Origin: a bacterium 1XD42-54
GTDB lineage: Bacteria; Bacillota; Clostridia; Lachnospirales; Lachnospiraceae
DNA: 64,000 nucleotides
Assembly (NCBI GenBank): GCA_003612585.1
Contig: RAZH01000003.1
Location: forward strand, 164,968 to 228,967
Reading direction: 5' to 3'
Below, in pieces: positions 9,489-20,743 of the stretch; positions within the stretch are counted from its first letter, which is position 1, and the number at the start of each line of letters is the position of its first letter. Position numbers and translations under genes: made by a program. The notes beneath the pieces are model-generated. The model was not told where the DNA came from. It saw only the letters and a program-made list of their open reading frames with translations, and made no database searches.

Positions 9489-11249
9489 TTACAAAGAAAT
9501 ATGCAGCCTCCCCAACTCCTTCAGTCTTCTTTTTGCATCAATTAATTTCTGAAGCCCCACAATATCAGACGGATCAAGCGCAACGGTCTTTTTCTCAATC
9601 CCGTATTCCATCACCTTGTAGAGCGTTTCCTGAATTGCCTTTTCCTGTTCCTTTTCATTTTCCAGCGTAACCGCCGTATTAAAAAGCTGTGCAACGACCC
9701 GCTGTTGTTCCGGGTCTGTAAAATAATTCGTAATCCTGGCTGGATTCAGTTCTCCCTTTTCCAGCTGTTCATACAGCATAGAAGCCACCTTCTGATACAG
9801 CTCGTCCGAGAAATCCTCCGGGCGAACATAATTCGAAATCATGGAAAACAATGTAGGGTATTCGGTCAACCACGTCAGAATCAATCTCTGAGAAACCAGG
9901 ATACCATCCTCCTTTTCCGGGCGCTTCTGCTGCCTTACAGGAGCCTTTCGAACCGGAACACCCTGCATCAGTACATTCAAAACCATTTTCCGCATCCCTT
10001 CAAAGGAAATCTGAAAGCGTCCAGCGACAGCCTCAATATAATTTTCCCGCTCAAGCTCCAACTCAAATTCCGCAATTCTGGACGCCACAGCCTGAAAAAA
10101 TTTTGTTTTGCTGTCCGGGTCCTTCATATCATAGGATTTCTGCAAAATTGATAATTCAAACAGAAAACTGTTCTCTGCCGCGTCGATACGCTCCTGAAAT
10201 GCTTCCTGTCCGAGTGCCTTGATAAATTCATCAGGATCTTTGTACGGGTCCATATGAAGCACCCTGGCAGAAATCCCTGCTGTCTTCAAAAGTGGAATTG
10301 CCCGAAGCGCAGCCCGAATTCCCGCTTCATCGCTGTCATACGTCAGGATCACCTCATCTGTATACCGCTTTAAAAGAGAGGCATGCTGACTGGTAAGCGC
10401 TGTCCCAAGAGAAGCAACCGCATTCGTAAAACCGGCCTGATGCATGGAAATCACATCCATGTACCCCTCACAGACCAGAAGATACCGCTTTTTCGATGTC
10501 CTCGCGTAATTCAGGCCATACAGGTTCCGGCTTTTGTCAAAGATCACAGTCTCCGGCGAATTGAGATACTTCGGCTTACCATCGCCCATCACACGGCCTC
10601 CAAAACCGATCACCTTATTGTTCACATCCATAATCGGAAACATGACGCGGTTCCAGAATTTATCATACATCCCCTGTTTTTCATTTACCTGCATCAATCC
10701 GGATTCCTTTAAAAGCTGATCCGAAATACCCTGTTTTTTGAGATAACGGTACAGGGCATCACTGTACGGCCCGGCATATCCGATTCCGAACCGCTTTATG
10801 GTCTCATCGCTCAGACTCCTGTTTTTCAGATACTGCATTGCCTTTTCCCCCTGCTGCGTACGCAGAAGATAGCAAAAATATCTTGCAGCTGTCTTATTAA
10901 TCTCCCGCACAGCAGATTTTAAATCCTGCTGCCGTCTTTCTTCCCCTGTATATTCCTGCTCTGGAAGCGTAATGCCGGCCCGTTCAGCCAGCAGCTTCAG
11001 TGCCTCCGGAAACGTATAATTTTCGTATTCCATAATAAACGTAAACACATTTCCGCCTGCCCCGCAACCAAAACAGTAGTACATCTGCTTCCCCGGACTA
11101 ACGGAAAAGGAAGGCGATTTTTCATTGTGAAACGGACAGAGTCCGAAATAAGAGCTGCCTTTTCTCTGCAGCTTTACGTAGCCCGAAATCACATCTACAA
11201 TGTCATTTCTTGACCGCACTTCTTCTACAATTTCATCTGAATAATACAT
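9489..11249 (-). CDS. dnaG: DNA primase
   Basis: Zn-finger CPFHNEKSPSFSVSPGKQMYYCFGCGAGGN; TOPRIM VCEGYMDVISMHQAG; start at MYYSDEIVEEVRSRNDIVDVISGY. Confidence 0.97.
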   Translation of the reverse strand: MYYSDEIVEEVRSRNDIVDVISGYVKLQRKGSSYFGLCPFHNEKSPSFSVSPGKQMYYCFGCGAGGNVFTFIMEYENYTFPEALKLLAERAGITLPEQEYTGEERRQQDLKSAVREINKTAARYFCYLLRTQQGEKAMQYLKNRSLSDETIKRFGIGYAGPYSDALYRYLKKQGISDQLLKESGLMQVNEKQGMYDKFWNRVMFPIMDVNNKVIGFGGRVMGDGKPKYLNSPETVIFDKSRNLYGLNYARTSKKRYLLVCEGYMDVISMHQAGFTNAVASLGTALTSQHASLLKRYTDEVILTYDSDEAGIRAALRAIPLLKTAGISARVLHMDPYKDPDEFIKALGQEAFQERIDAAENSFLFELSILQKSYDMKDPDSKTKFFQAVASRIAEFELELERENYIEAVAGRFQISFEGMRKMVLNVLMQGVPVRKAPVRQQKRPEKEDGILVSQRLILTWLTEYPTLFSMISNYVRPEDFSDELYQKVASMLYEQLEKGELNPARITNYFTDPEQQRVVAQLFNTAVTLENEKEQEKAIQETLYKVMEYGIEKKTVALDPSDIVGLQKLIDAKRRLKELGRLHISL

Positions 11250-11266
11250 ATACTCCCCGCCTTCTG

Positions 11267-12274
11267 TTACCTCTGCCACGATTCCGGTACAAATAGCTCT
11301 TTGTATTTATGAATCGCATACGAATCTGTCATACCCGCAATATAATCGCACACCACCCGCTCTTGCGGCTCTCCTTTTTCCTGCTTCAAAAACCGATATT
11401 CTTCCGGAAGCTGTTCTGGGTATTCGTTATAATAGCGATACAATTCCTGAATCATACGAATCGCCTTATCTTCCTCTCCCTTAGCTGCCTCATTGCTGTA
11501 TACATGCCGGAACATAAACGCTCTCAGATACTTCATGGCTGATTCCATCCGATCAGACATAACGATCGCACCGCGGCCTTCACTGTGTTCCACCACATCG
11601 TGAATCAGCGTATTCAGACGCATCCTCGTGGTCTCACCCATAATCCGCCGGCTCTCCTCCGGAATATCCTCTTCCTGCAAAATACCGGCTCGCTCCGCAT
11701 CATCAATATCATGATTGATATAAGCGATTTTATCACAATACCGGACAATCTGTCCCTCCAGCGTATGCGGCGTCCCTGACGTACGGTGATTGCGAATCCC
11801 ATCGCGCACCTCCCAGGTCAGATTCAGTCCTTCCCCGCCTTTTTCCAGCAGCTCTACCACCCTTACACTCTGCTCAAAATGCGCAAAACCATAGGGACAA
11901 ACCGCTGCAAGAGCCCGTTCACCTGCATGTCCAAACGGAGTGTGCCCCAGATCATGTCCAAGTGCAATCGCATCCGCCAGATCTTCATTCAGTCGCAGCG
12001 CCTTTGCAATCGTTCTCGAAAGCTGCGCAACTTCCAGCGTATGCGTCAGTCTTGTCCGGTAATGGTCTCCTTCCGGTATTAAAAACACTTGTGTCTTCTG
12101 TTTTAGTCTCCGGAACGATTTACTGTGCAAAATCCTATCCCGGTCTCGCTGGAATACTGTACGGATATCGCAGGCCTCTTCTTCGACCTCCCGCCCCCGG
12201 GAATACCGGCTGAACGCTGCATAAGGGCTGAATACGGCAAGTTCCAGCTCTTCCGTTTTCTCACGTATCGTCAT
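11267..12274 (-). CDS. dgt: dGTP triphosphohydrolase-like HD-domain protein
   Basis: RDRDRILHSKSFRRLKQKTQVF, DHYRTRLTHTLEVAQLSRTIA, LGHDLGHTPFGHAGE. Confidence 0.9.
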   Translation of the reverse strand: MTIREKTEELELAVFSPYAAFSRYSRGREVEEEACDIRTVFQRDRDRILHSKSFRRLKQKTQVFLIPEGDHYRTRLTHTLEVAQLSRTIAKALRLNEDLADAIALGHDLGHTPFGHAGERALAAVCPYGFAHFEQSVRVVELLEKGGEGLNLTWEVRDGIRNHRTSGTPHTLEGQIVRYCDKIAYINHDIDDAERAGILQEEDIPEESRRIMGETTRMRLNTLIHDVVEHSEGRGAIVMSDRMESAMKYLRAFMFRHVYSNEAAKGEEDKAIRMIQELYRYYNEYPEQLPEEYRFLKQEKGEPQERVVCDYIAGMTDSYAIHKYKELFVPESWQR

Positions 12275-12303
12275 GGTTTTTTCACCTCTTTTATTATTAT
12301 ATT

Positions 12304-14643
12304 CTAAACAGGCGGTATTTTTCCATTATTTTTCAAATTTTTTTCAAATTTTTCATAATTTCCTGTGCTTTTTACAGCAAATGTCTTTCCGTCTGTCGTG
12401 ACAGAAACCGCGCCGCACTCTGCTGTCACAAAAATATCGTTTCCCGCATGCGAAAGCCTGTCTACGGTCTCCTGCGCCGGATGCCCATATGCATTATCCC
12501 TGCCACAGGAAATTACAGCAATTCGGGGCTGAACCCGCGCAAGAAGTTCCTGTCCGGATGCGCCCGCGGAACCGTGATGTCCCACCTTCAGAACATCCGC
12601 GTGCAAGTCCGCATCGGAAGCCGCAAGCCTGCGCTCTGCCTCCCCCTCCAGATCTCCTGTAAAAAGCATCCGGAATTGCCCGTAACTCAGCATCAGAACC
12701 ATAGAATCCTCATTCTTCTCTCCTGTAAGCATGCTTCTTTCCGGGGCCAGACATAACAACTGCCAGGCGTGGGCCGTACCTTCTCCCCCTGCTATTTTAC
12801 CTCCCGCTTCCATACGTGAAACCTTCAGTCCCTTTGCCCCTGCCATCTGCCGAAGTTCCAGAAAATCCGCCTGCCTGGCACACGGCGGCAGCACGATATG
12901 CTTCACAGAAATGCCATGTACATTTCTTCCACCGACTCCGACCTCATACGACGCAATATACTCGGCAATCCCGTTCATATGATCTTCATCCGCATGCGAC
13001 AGAAAAATATAATCAAGTTCCGCAATCCCATAATATTTCACAGCAGGTCCGATTACATATTCCCATATTTTATCTCTAGAAGAACTTCCTCCGTCAATCA
13101 GACAGTTTTCACCGGTCGGTAACTGTACCAGGGCGCAGTCTCCCTGTCCGACGTCCAGGCAATCAATCTGAAGACGCCGCCCCGGACGTACCGTCAGAAC
13201 TGCCAGACACACCAGTCCCGCGCAAAGCCAGATACTCCGCATCCCCCATTTTCCCAAACAATTCTTTTTCCTCCCACCTCGGGCTGTTTTCCGCGTATGA
13301 ACTTGAAAGATCTGACCGGTCAGCCAGACTACGCCAAGCAATACCATATAATAAACTACAATTCTCCACTTCTCAGGACGCCCCGTCACCCATACCGGTA
13401 CCGGCAGCCTCTGCTGAAACCGGCACAGCCACTCAAAACCAGACAGAAGATACCGGACAGGAGCGGCAAAAAACATACCGGCCGATACGGAAACCATACC
13501 AACGCACGCTGCAATCAATCCTGATGTCATTAGAATACCCATCAAAGGTACTACTACCAGATTTGCCACCACACTCCACGGCGATGCCTGATAGAAAAAA
13601 TACGCAGTAAATGGAAGGGTACCAAACCATACGGTCAGCGAAGTACCTACCGCTTTCCCTGCCATTCCCGTAATATGAGAAGATTTCAAAACAGCCCCAG
13701 TCACCACCGACAGGGTCAGCACTGCTGAAAACGACAGCAGAAACGATGCCTGGTACAAATTCCGACCGTCTCCGGCCACAAGAAGCAACGCTGCAACCGA
13801 AATTGCTGTCAGCATATCATAACTCCTTCCGCACACCTGCGCTCCAAGCCACACAAAAAACATGATACATGCTCTTCGAGCGGAAATGCTGAACCCGGAC
13901 ATAAAAAGATAAAAGGACAGGACTGCGGCAGAAAACAGTGCAGAACTTTGAAAGCTGCATCGAAACCTCCGCAAAAGCCGGAACCCTAACATACCAAGCA
14001 AGGAAATATGAAGTCCTGAAATCGCCAGGATATGTGAAATGCCGCCTTCCTGATACTGTTGTTTCCACTCGCGTTCCATCCAGTTTTTTTCACCCAGACT
14101 GATCGCGGAAATTGTCCTCGCTGCACGATCCGGCAGTATTTGACAGTAAGATTCCCTAAGTGCCGCCCGCATCTGGTGTGCCCATAATACAGGACCCGAA
14201 GACTTTTTCTCAACAAAAAGAATTTTTGCACGTCTTAACTGCCCCACCGTATTTTGTGCCCAATAATAGGCTTTTGCATCAAATTCACCCGGATTTGCAG
14301 CGTCGTCATAGCTCCGGAATTCCCCTTTAACGCAGACGATGTCCCCGGGCTGTATTTCCGTATATTCTGTTGTAAATATGAGATTTAAATCAGATAGCAA
14401 AGATATAACAGAATTTTTCTTATTTTGAATACTCAGATGATTCACAGACAGGCGTATACCTGTAGATAACTTTTCACACTTGCTCACCGTTCCCCGGATC
14501 ATAACTGTTCCGCTTTGCCCCTGCGCCTTCAGCAAAGCTTCCGCTGCTTGATCCGGGAAACCGCGGCTGCAGTTTCCCGTTTCACACAGCAAGAACAGAA
14601 ACAGCAGAACAGCTGTGCAAAATACGCTCAGCGCTCTTTTCAA
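12304..14643 (-). CDS. comEC: ComEC/Rec2 family competence protein
   Basis: GGISHILAISGLHISLLG, multi-TM core, C-term metallo-beta-lactamase-like domain DVGQGDCALVQLPTGENCLIDGG / LSHADEDHMNGI. Confidence 0.95.
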   Translation of the reverse strand: MKRALSVFCTAVLLFLFLLCETGNCSRGFPDQAAEALLKAQGQSGTVMIRGTVSKCEKLSTGIRLSVNHLSIQNKKNSVISLLSDLNLIFTTEYTEIQPGDIVCVKGEFRSYDDAANPGEFDAKAYYWAQNTVGQLRRAKILFVEKKSSGPVLWAHQMRAALRESYCQILPDRAARTISAISLGEKNWMEREWKQQYQEGGISHILAISGLHISLLGMLGFRLLRRFRCSFQSSALFSAAVLSFYLFMSGFSISARRACIMFFVWLGAQVCGRSYDMLTAISVAALLLVAGDGRNLYQASFLLSFSAVLTLSVVTGAVLKSSHITGMAGKAVGTSLTVWFGTLPFTAYFFYQASPWSVVANLVVVPLMGILMTSGLIAACVGMVSVSAGMFFAAPVRYLLSGFEWLCRFQQRLPVPVWVTGRPEKWRIVVYYMVLLGVVWLTGQIFQVHTRKTARGGRKKNCLGKWGMRSIWLCAGLVCLAVLTVRPGRRLQIDCLDVGQGDCALVQLPTGENCLIDGGSSSRDKIWEYVIGPAVKYYGIAELDYIFLSHADEDHMNGIAEYIASYEVGVGGRNVHGISVKHIVLPPCARQADFLELRQMAGAKGLKVSRMEAGGKIAGGEGTAHAWQLLCLAPERSMLTGEKNEDSMVLMLSYGQFRMLFTGDLEGEAERRLAASDADLHADVLKVGHHGSAGASGQELLARVQPRIAVISCGRDNAYGHPAQETVDRLSHAGNDIFVTAECGAVSVTTDGKTFAVKSTGNYEKFEKNLKNNGKIPPV

Positions 14644-14667
14644 ACTGTCACTCCTTTATATTCTTTC

Positions 14668-15663
14668 TCAGGCGGCAGTCTCCTCCGTCTGCATGGAGCT
14701 CTGTTCAATATACGAACGGTTCATCATAAAAACCTGATTCAGATCAACTGTATTCCAGAACAACACATCACTGTCTCCGTTGATCTCGAACTTCACACCG
14801 GAAATACCATCGCACGTATCACAGATCGAATTGACAACTGCATACAGCACAACTGTGGCATCCGGCGGATTCTCTGACGGCATATTGTTCACGCTCTCGT
14901 CAAAGTTGATCGTACAGATTCCATTTTGAATGTATACATTCTGAATCCGCACGTCGCTTCCAAGGACTGCCTTATGTCCTGATTCCTCGGGACCCGCAAG
15001 AAGCTGCTCAACTACCACGCGTTCCTGTACCATATTACTGGAATAATGCAGGCTCCGCGTCTCCTTCACAAGCTTCTCTCCGTCGCTGTCCGCAAAATAC
15101 AGAATCAGGGTTGCATATTGATAGGAATTGATTCCACCCTCTTTTGTATCAATGAAGGAATTGGCATCCATCGGCTGTACCAGTTCTCCGGCTGTATCCT
15201 TCAGCTGTTCTTTATTTACCGTAATCATAACCTTTGCAACACCGGGAACCTGAGAAAAGGTCTTAACCACCGCCGCACGCAAAAGTACTTCCTGCGTATT
15301 GCTCAGCTTATAGTATTCCCCAGAAAAATCAATACGCAGCGCGTCAATACCACGCTCATAACCATTCACCGCCACGCCCTCTGCAAATACACTCATCAAT
15401 CCCGAGGAACCCACAGGCGGATTCTGAAGCTGTCCGAGCAGCTCGTCCATCATCTCCTCAAACGTCTGCGCCTGCGGATAATAGTCGGACTCCGCAAGCC
15501 GTGTTCCGGCCTGATTGACATAATATAATTTATAACTGTTCTCCTTCTCCTGCTTTTTCCCACAGCCCCAAAGCACAAATAGAAATACTGCAAACAGAAG
15601 CAGAAGCTTTCTTTTTCTTTTCACCAAATGCCTCCCGTCATCATAGACCGTTTCCTGTATCAC
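14668..15663 (-). CDS. GerMN-domain lipoprotein
   Basis: Lipobox-like LFVLWGCGKK; two GerMN-like repeats (LYYVNQAGTRLAESDY... ; LYFADSDGEKLVKETRSLHYS). Confidence 0.8.
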   Translation of the reverse strand: MIQETVYDDGRHLVKRKRKLLLLFAVFLFVLWGCGKKQEKENSYKLYYVNQAGTRLAESDYYPQAQTFEEMMDELLGQLQNPPVGSSGLMSVFAEGVAVNGYERGIDALRIDFSGEYYKLSNTQEVLLRAAVVKTFSQVPGVAKVMITVNKEQLKDTAGELVQPMDANSFIDTKEGGINSYQYATLILYFADSDGEKLVKETRSLHYSSNMVQERVVVEQLLAGPEESGHKAVLGSDVRIQNVYIQNGICTINFDESVNNMPSENPPDATVVLYAVVNSICDTCDGISGVKFEINGDSDVLFWNTVDLNQVFMMNRSYIEQSSMQTEETAA

Positions 15664-17101
15664 GGTACATATTTCAGCGGGATACGCACCGTAAAGGTGG
15701 TTCCCTCCCCTTCTTTGCTGTACACCTTGATCGCACCGTGATGCATGAGAACAGCACTCCGTGTGATTGCGAGTCCCAATCCGGTCCCTCCGATTTCTCT
15801 GGAATGGGATTTATCAACCCGGTAAAAACGTTCAAATATATGCTCCTGGTCAGATTCCGGAATTCCCATGCCGGAATCTTCCACCTTTACATAGAAATAT
15901 TTGCTGTCAATATTCAGGGAAACATGCACCCAGCCGTCTTCCTTATTATATTTAATCCCGTTCTCAACAAGGTTCGACAACGCCAGCGTCAGCTTTGTCT
16001 CATCCACTTCCGCCAGAATCGGCTTAAAGCTTTCAAGCACCAGATCAATATTCTGTTTTGCGGCAATCGGGCGCAGACGCTTCAAAATCAGTTCAATCAG
16101 CTGATTGATATTGGTTTCCTTAATATTCACGTCAGAAGATCGCTTGTCCATCTTCACAAGAGACAGTAGATCTGTAATAATCTTGTTCTCTCTGTCGATC
16201 TCTTCCGCAATATCGCCCATAAATTCCTGATAGAGCTCTGCCGGAACATCCTTTTGCGCCAGCAGAGAATCAGCCAGTACTTTCATAGAAGTAATCGGCG
16301 TCTTGAGCTCATGCGAGACATTGGAAACAAACTCCTGCCGCGATTCTTCCTGAATCTTGAGCCGCTTCAGCATACGATTATATGCCTCGGCAAGCATCTG
16401 TGTTTCCGTGTACTCCGGAATGGAAATTCCTTCGTCATCAATCACGTTTCCCTGCATACCTTCCAGAGAACGTGTAATCTTTCCGAATGGCTTTGTCAGA
16501 ACCCTCGCCACATAATAAGCAGCCGCCAGAATCAGAATGGTAATCACGACCTGCAAAATCAGAACCGTGTTACTCAGCGCATCCTTACCATCCTTCACAT
16601 CCTGCGTTGACAGGCTGACGATCATAATTCCTTCTGTAGACTTTGTATCCGGATTTTTCACCGGAAGCGTCAGTTCCAGAAATTCATTTTCTTCATTGTA
16701 ATTTGTCGAATCGGTGCCAAGAAAACACTGGAGCACCTCCTCTGAAATAATCACTTTGTCCTCATCAATCTCATAAGTATCCCGGACAATGCGAAAGCTG
16801 CTGTTTACAATTATCACTCTGCCGTTATAAATGCTCGCAAGCTGTACAAGCTGCTTATCAACCTGCTGGCTTGTCGAAACATTTCTAATATAACCGGAAC
16901 TTCCGACCTGATCCACAATCTGCTGGCATTGGCTCTGAATCAGCGCACTTTTCTGCTCAATAGACTGTGTTTCATAATTCTCTAAGATTACGTATTTCAT
17001 CAGAAAGATCGGAATCATACCTACAAGCAGCACAATGACAAAAATCCGTGTACGCAGACTTTTAAAATGTCCACGGAGCCTTTCCTTAATGCTGGAAATA
17101 A
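15660..17101 (-). CDS. Sensor histidine kinase (HAMP, HisKA, HATPase); 5' boundary uncertain
   Basis: FVSNVSHELKTPITSMKVLADSLL, LSNLVENGIKYNKEDG, DSGMGIPESDQEHIFERFYRVDKSHSREIGGTGLGLAI; listed ORF overlaps the regulator gene, so start is approximate. Confidence 0.9.
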
Positions 17102-17775
17102 TAACCCACTCCCCACTTCGTATGTACGTATTTTGGTTCACTCGGATTTGCTTCGATCTTCTCGCGCAGTCTCCGAATGTGGACATCCACGGTCCGGACA
17201 TCACCCGGATACTCATAGCCCCACACAATATTCAGAAGATTTTCTCTGCTGTATACTTTATTCGGATTAAAAACAAGCAGCTCTAGGACATCAAATTCCT
17301 TTGCTGTCAGGTTGACCTCCTTGCCTGCTATGCTGACTCTTCTGCCCTCACAGTCAATGGCCAGATCCCCGACCTCTACGATCTTGCCTTTCGGCTCCGA
17401 TGCAGTCTTCTGCGAAGTCCTGCGGATAATTGCCTTCAGCCGGGCCTTTACTTCAAGAATATTAAACGGCTTCGTGATATAATCATCGGCGCCATACTCA
17501 AGTCCCATAATCTTATCCATATCATCGCCTTTTGCCGTCAGCATGACAATCGGTACATCCGAAAACTCCCGGATCTGCTGGCAGACCTCAAGCCCGTCAA
17601 GTTTCGGCAGCATCAGATCCAGCAGAATAATGTCATATTCTTTCTCCTTCGCCATCTGGACTGCCTCTTCGCCATCGTATGCACAGTCCACCTCCATATC
17701 ATCCTGCTCCAGACTGAACCGGATTCCTTTCACAATCAGCTTCTCATCGTCTACTACCAAAACTCTTTTACTCAT
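17086..17775 (-). CDS. OmpR/PhoB-family response regulator (WalR-like)
   Basis: VLVVDDEKLIVKGIRFSLEQ, DIILLDLMLPKLDG, winged helix DVRTVDVHIRRLREKIEANPSEPKYVHTKWGVGYYF. Confidence 0.93.
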   Translation of the reverse strand: MSKRVLVVDDEKLIVKGIRFSLEQDDMEVDCAYDGEEAVQMAKEKEYDIILLDLMLPKLDGLEVCQQIREFSDVPIVMLTAKGDDMDKIMGLEYGADDYITKPFNILEVKARLKAIIRRTSQKTASEPKGKIVEVGDLAIDCEGRRVSIAGKEVNLTAKEFDVLELLVFNPNKVYSRENLLNIVWGYEYPGDVRTVDVHIRRLREKIEANPSEPKYVHTKWGVGYYFQH

Positions 17776-17794
17776 GGTTTCACTCCTTCACTGC

Positions 17795-18457
17795 CTATAC
17801 CGTAATCTGATCCTTTATTTTCGAAAATACAGCCTGCTTAATTCCCGGAATTTGCCGAATCTCCTCGATAGAAGAAAAAGCTCCGTGCTCCGCCCGGTAC
17901 TGCACAACTGCCTGAGCTTTTGCTTCCCCAATTCCCGGAAGCGTCATCAGCTCATCCACATCTGCCGTATTCAGATTTACCTTACCCTGCTCCTGCGTTT
18001 TCCCGCCTGTACTTCCATCTGGCCAAAGCTCGGCCAGATCACAAACGGTACCCTCTCCCCGAACGTCCTTTATCTTCCGGGTCTCTTCTTTTGTATACAC
18101 ATACAGCTGCTGACCATCCTGCATGGGACTGGCCTGATTCAGCCATGTCTCGTCTGCCTCCGGCAAAAAACCGCCTGCCAGCTCCACTGCCTCAAAAATC
18201 CGCATTCCGTCATACAGGGGATATACGCCCGGCCGCGATACTGCCCCGCAGACATATACATATCCGGAATAACCCTGTGTCTGCTTCTCGCTGTCAGTCT
18301 CCGTATATGACATTTCCGTCTCTGTCGTATGAAGCCATTCGGTTTCCAGCCCGGCTTCATACACCTCATGCCTGCCTCTGCATCCAGTCAGACAATAAAA
18401 TAACACAAACAATAGGACTGCTGCCAGCCCCCTTCTTTTTTTCTGCATATAATCCAT
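17795..18457 (-). CDS. comEA: ComEA-like helix-hairpin-helix DNA-binding protein
   Basis: SLBB-like GYVYVCGAVSRPGVYPL and (HhH)2 KVNLNTADVDELMTLPGIGEAKAQAVVQYRAEHGAFSSIEEIRQIPGI. Confidence 0.9.
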   Translation of the reverse strand: MDYMQKKRRGLAAVLLFVLFYCLTGCRGRHEVYEAGLETEWLHTTETEMSYTETDSEKQTQGYSGYVYVCGAVSRPGVYPLYDGMRIFEAVELAGGFLPEADETWLNQASPMQDGQQLYVYTKEETRKIKDVRGEGTVCDLAELWPDGSTGGKTQEQGKVNLNTADVDELMTLPGIGEAKAQAVVQYRAEHGAFSSIEEIRQIPGIKQAVFSKIKDQITV

Positions 18458-18528
18458 GCAGCCTGCACTGCCGGTTTCCCTTACACCTCTATATTTTAAC
18501 GAAAAAGTAAAAAATTTGCAATGACTTT

Positions 18529-20661
18529 TTAAAATTTTCTGCCTGTAAACACCGCGACAGACCGCGGACGCATGATAAATTCACTGGCAATTCTCGTCTC
18601 TGTTCCTTCCGGATAGAAATATCTGCCCTGCCCGTCCCCCCAGGTATTCACGCTCAGATACCAGGAACCATTTGTTTTCAGAACCGGAAGCGTAATTCGG
18701 ACATCCTCCCAGTACGTATTGATTGCTACATATACGAGGTCATCCTCGCCCTTTTTCCTATTGTATCCGGCAAAGCTCAACGCAAATGTGCGGGCATCCG
18801 GCGCAATGCTCAGCTTCTCCGCCTGCGTATCATGTATACGCACCGGTTCCATCCCGCAAACGGCATCCGGAAGCCTTTTCCGGATCGCCGGATGTGCTTT
18901 CCGATACGCAATCATAAAACGGAAAAACTCAAACAATTCACGGTTTTTTTCAAACAACGACCAGTCAAGCCAGGAGATCTCATTATCCTGACAGTAACAG
19001 TTGTTATTGCCGTACTGTGTATTCCCGAATTCATCACCTGAGAGAAACATCGGTGTTCCGCGGCTGCACATTAAAACCGCGCACGCATTGCGTATCATAC
19101 GGCGGCGCAGTGTCTGAACTTCCGTATTCGACGTCTCTCCCTCTTCGCCACAGTTCCAGCTTCGGTTGTTATTGCTGCCGTCCGTATTATTCCATCCATT
19201 GTTCCAGTTATGTTTTTCGTTATAAGCGTACAGGTCATACAGAGTAAAACCGTCATGGCAGGTCAGGAAATTCACACAGGAATTGTATCCGGCATAGCTT
19301 CCTCCATCATCCAGATGGAATCCTCCATAGAGATCCTCCGAGCCCGCAATGCTCCAGGCAGCCGGATGGGCTTCCCAGTTGTCGCCCTTTAAAAATCCAC
19401 GAATCGTATCCCGGTACCTGCCGTTCCATTCCGCCCACCGGCGGCTTGCCGGAAAGCTTCCCACCTGATACATGCCGCCTGCATCCCAGGCTTCTGCGAT
19501 CAGCTTCACATTTGCCAGCACCGGATCATACGCCAGACTTTTCAGAAGCGGCGGATTGTTCATCGGTGAACCGTCTGTATTTCTGCCCAGAATACTCGCA
19601 AGATCAAACCGGAATCCATCTACTCGGTAACTGACCGTCCAGTATCTCAGGCATTCCAGAATCATTTGCTGCACAATCGGATGATTGCAGTTCAAGGTAT
19701 TGCCACAACCGCTGAAATTATAATAATTCCCGTCCGGTGTCAGCATATAATAAATCCGGTTGTCAAACCCTTTAAAGCTGAAGGTAGGCCCCATTTCATT
19801 GCCCTCTGCCGTATGATTGAACACGACATCCAAAATGACTTCTATTCCGTTTTTATGAAGCTCCCGAATCAGTTCCTTCAGCTCCGTGCCTTCCTGATTA
19901 TACTCCTCCGAAGCCGTATAGCTCGTGTTGGGCGCAAAAAAGCTGATGGTATTATAGCCCCAGTATTCCAAAAGCTTTTTACCATTCACCTCTCTGGAAT
20001 TTCGCGTCTCATCAAATTCAAAAATCGGCATCAGTTCTACCGCATTAATTCCAAGTTCCTTGAGATAAGGGATTTTCTCCATCAGACCGGCAAATGTTCC
20101 ACGATGGGCAACACCGGAAGAAGCATGCTTCGTAAACCCGCGGACATGCAGTTCATATATAATCAGATCGCTCAGCTCTCTTTTGGACTGCGGCATATCT
20201 CCCCAGTCAAAAACATCCTGCACGACTCTGGCATGATAGCTGTGTGACGGCTGTTCCCCCCAGATTCGCTGCCCTGCCACTGCTCTCGCATAGGGATCAA
20301 GCAGAACCTCTGTTTTTTGAAACATCAGGCCTTTTTTCGGTTCATTGGGACCGTCCACACGGTACGCGTATTCAAACTCTTCTATATTCAGTCCAAAAAC
20401 AATCATCGAATAGACATCCCCGATCCGGTATGTCTCAGGAAACGGCAGAACCGCATACGGTTCATCCTCTTTTTTATGGAAAAGCAACAGCTCGACAGAC
20501 GTTCCGTCATGCGTATGCACTGTAAAATTCACGCCCCCCGGAAGCGCAGTCGCTCCATTGACATCAAACATTCCCGGCCTCACCGGAAATCCCTCAATCT
20601 CTCCCATCGGGCTTACTGAGACTGGAAAATCCAGCCTTGATTTGTGACTGTAAAACTTCAA
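18529..20661 (-). CDS. glgX: Glycogen debranching enzyme / isoamylase-type GH13
   Basis: GITVHTHDGTSVELLLF CBM48-like start; VILDVVFNHTAEGNEMGPTFSFKG, YRVDGFRFDLASILGR, LIAEAWDAGG, FLTCHDGFTLYDL. Confidence 0.92.
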   Translation of the reverse strand: MKFYSHKSRLDFPVSVSPMGEIEGFPVRPGMFDVNGATALPGGVNFTVHTHDGTSVELLLFHKKEDEPYAVLPFPETYRIGDVYSMIVFGLNIEEFEYAYRVDGPNEPKKGLMFQKTEVLLDPYARAVAGQRIWGEQPSHSYHARVVQDVFDWGDMPQSKRELSDLIIYELHVRGFTKHASSGVAHRGTFAGLMEKIPYLKELGINAVELMPIFEFDETRNSREVNGKKLLEYWGYNTISFFAPNTSYTASEEYNQEGTELKELIRELHKNGIEVILDVVFNHTAEGNEMGPTFSFKGFDNRIYYMLTPDGNYYNFSGCGNTLNCNHPIVQQMILECLRYWTVSYRVDGFRFDLASILGRNTDGSPMNNPPLLKSLAYDPVLANVKLIAEAWDAGGMYQVGSFPASRRWAEWNGRYRDTIRGFLKGDNWEAHPAAWSIAGSEDLYGGFHLDDGGSYAGYNSCVNFLTCHDGFTLYDLYAYNEKHNWNNGWNNTDGSNNNRSWNCGEEGETSNTEVQTLRRRMIRNACAVLMCSRGTPMFLSGDEFGNTQYGNNNCYCQDNEISWLDWSLFEKNRELFEFFRFMIAYRKAHPAIRKRLPDAVCGMEPVRIHDTQAEKLSIAPDARTFALSFAGYNRKKGEDDLVYVAINTYWEDVRITLPVLKTNGSWYLSVNTWGDGQGRYFYPEGTETRIASEFIMRPRSVAVFTGRKF

Positions 20662-20743
20662 AACAAATCCTCCTGTCAGCGTTTTTTGCTGCCACTGATT
20701 ATAGGAGTATTCCCGAACCCCGTCAACCTTTTTTCCATCACAT

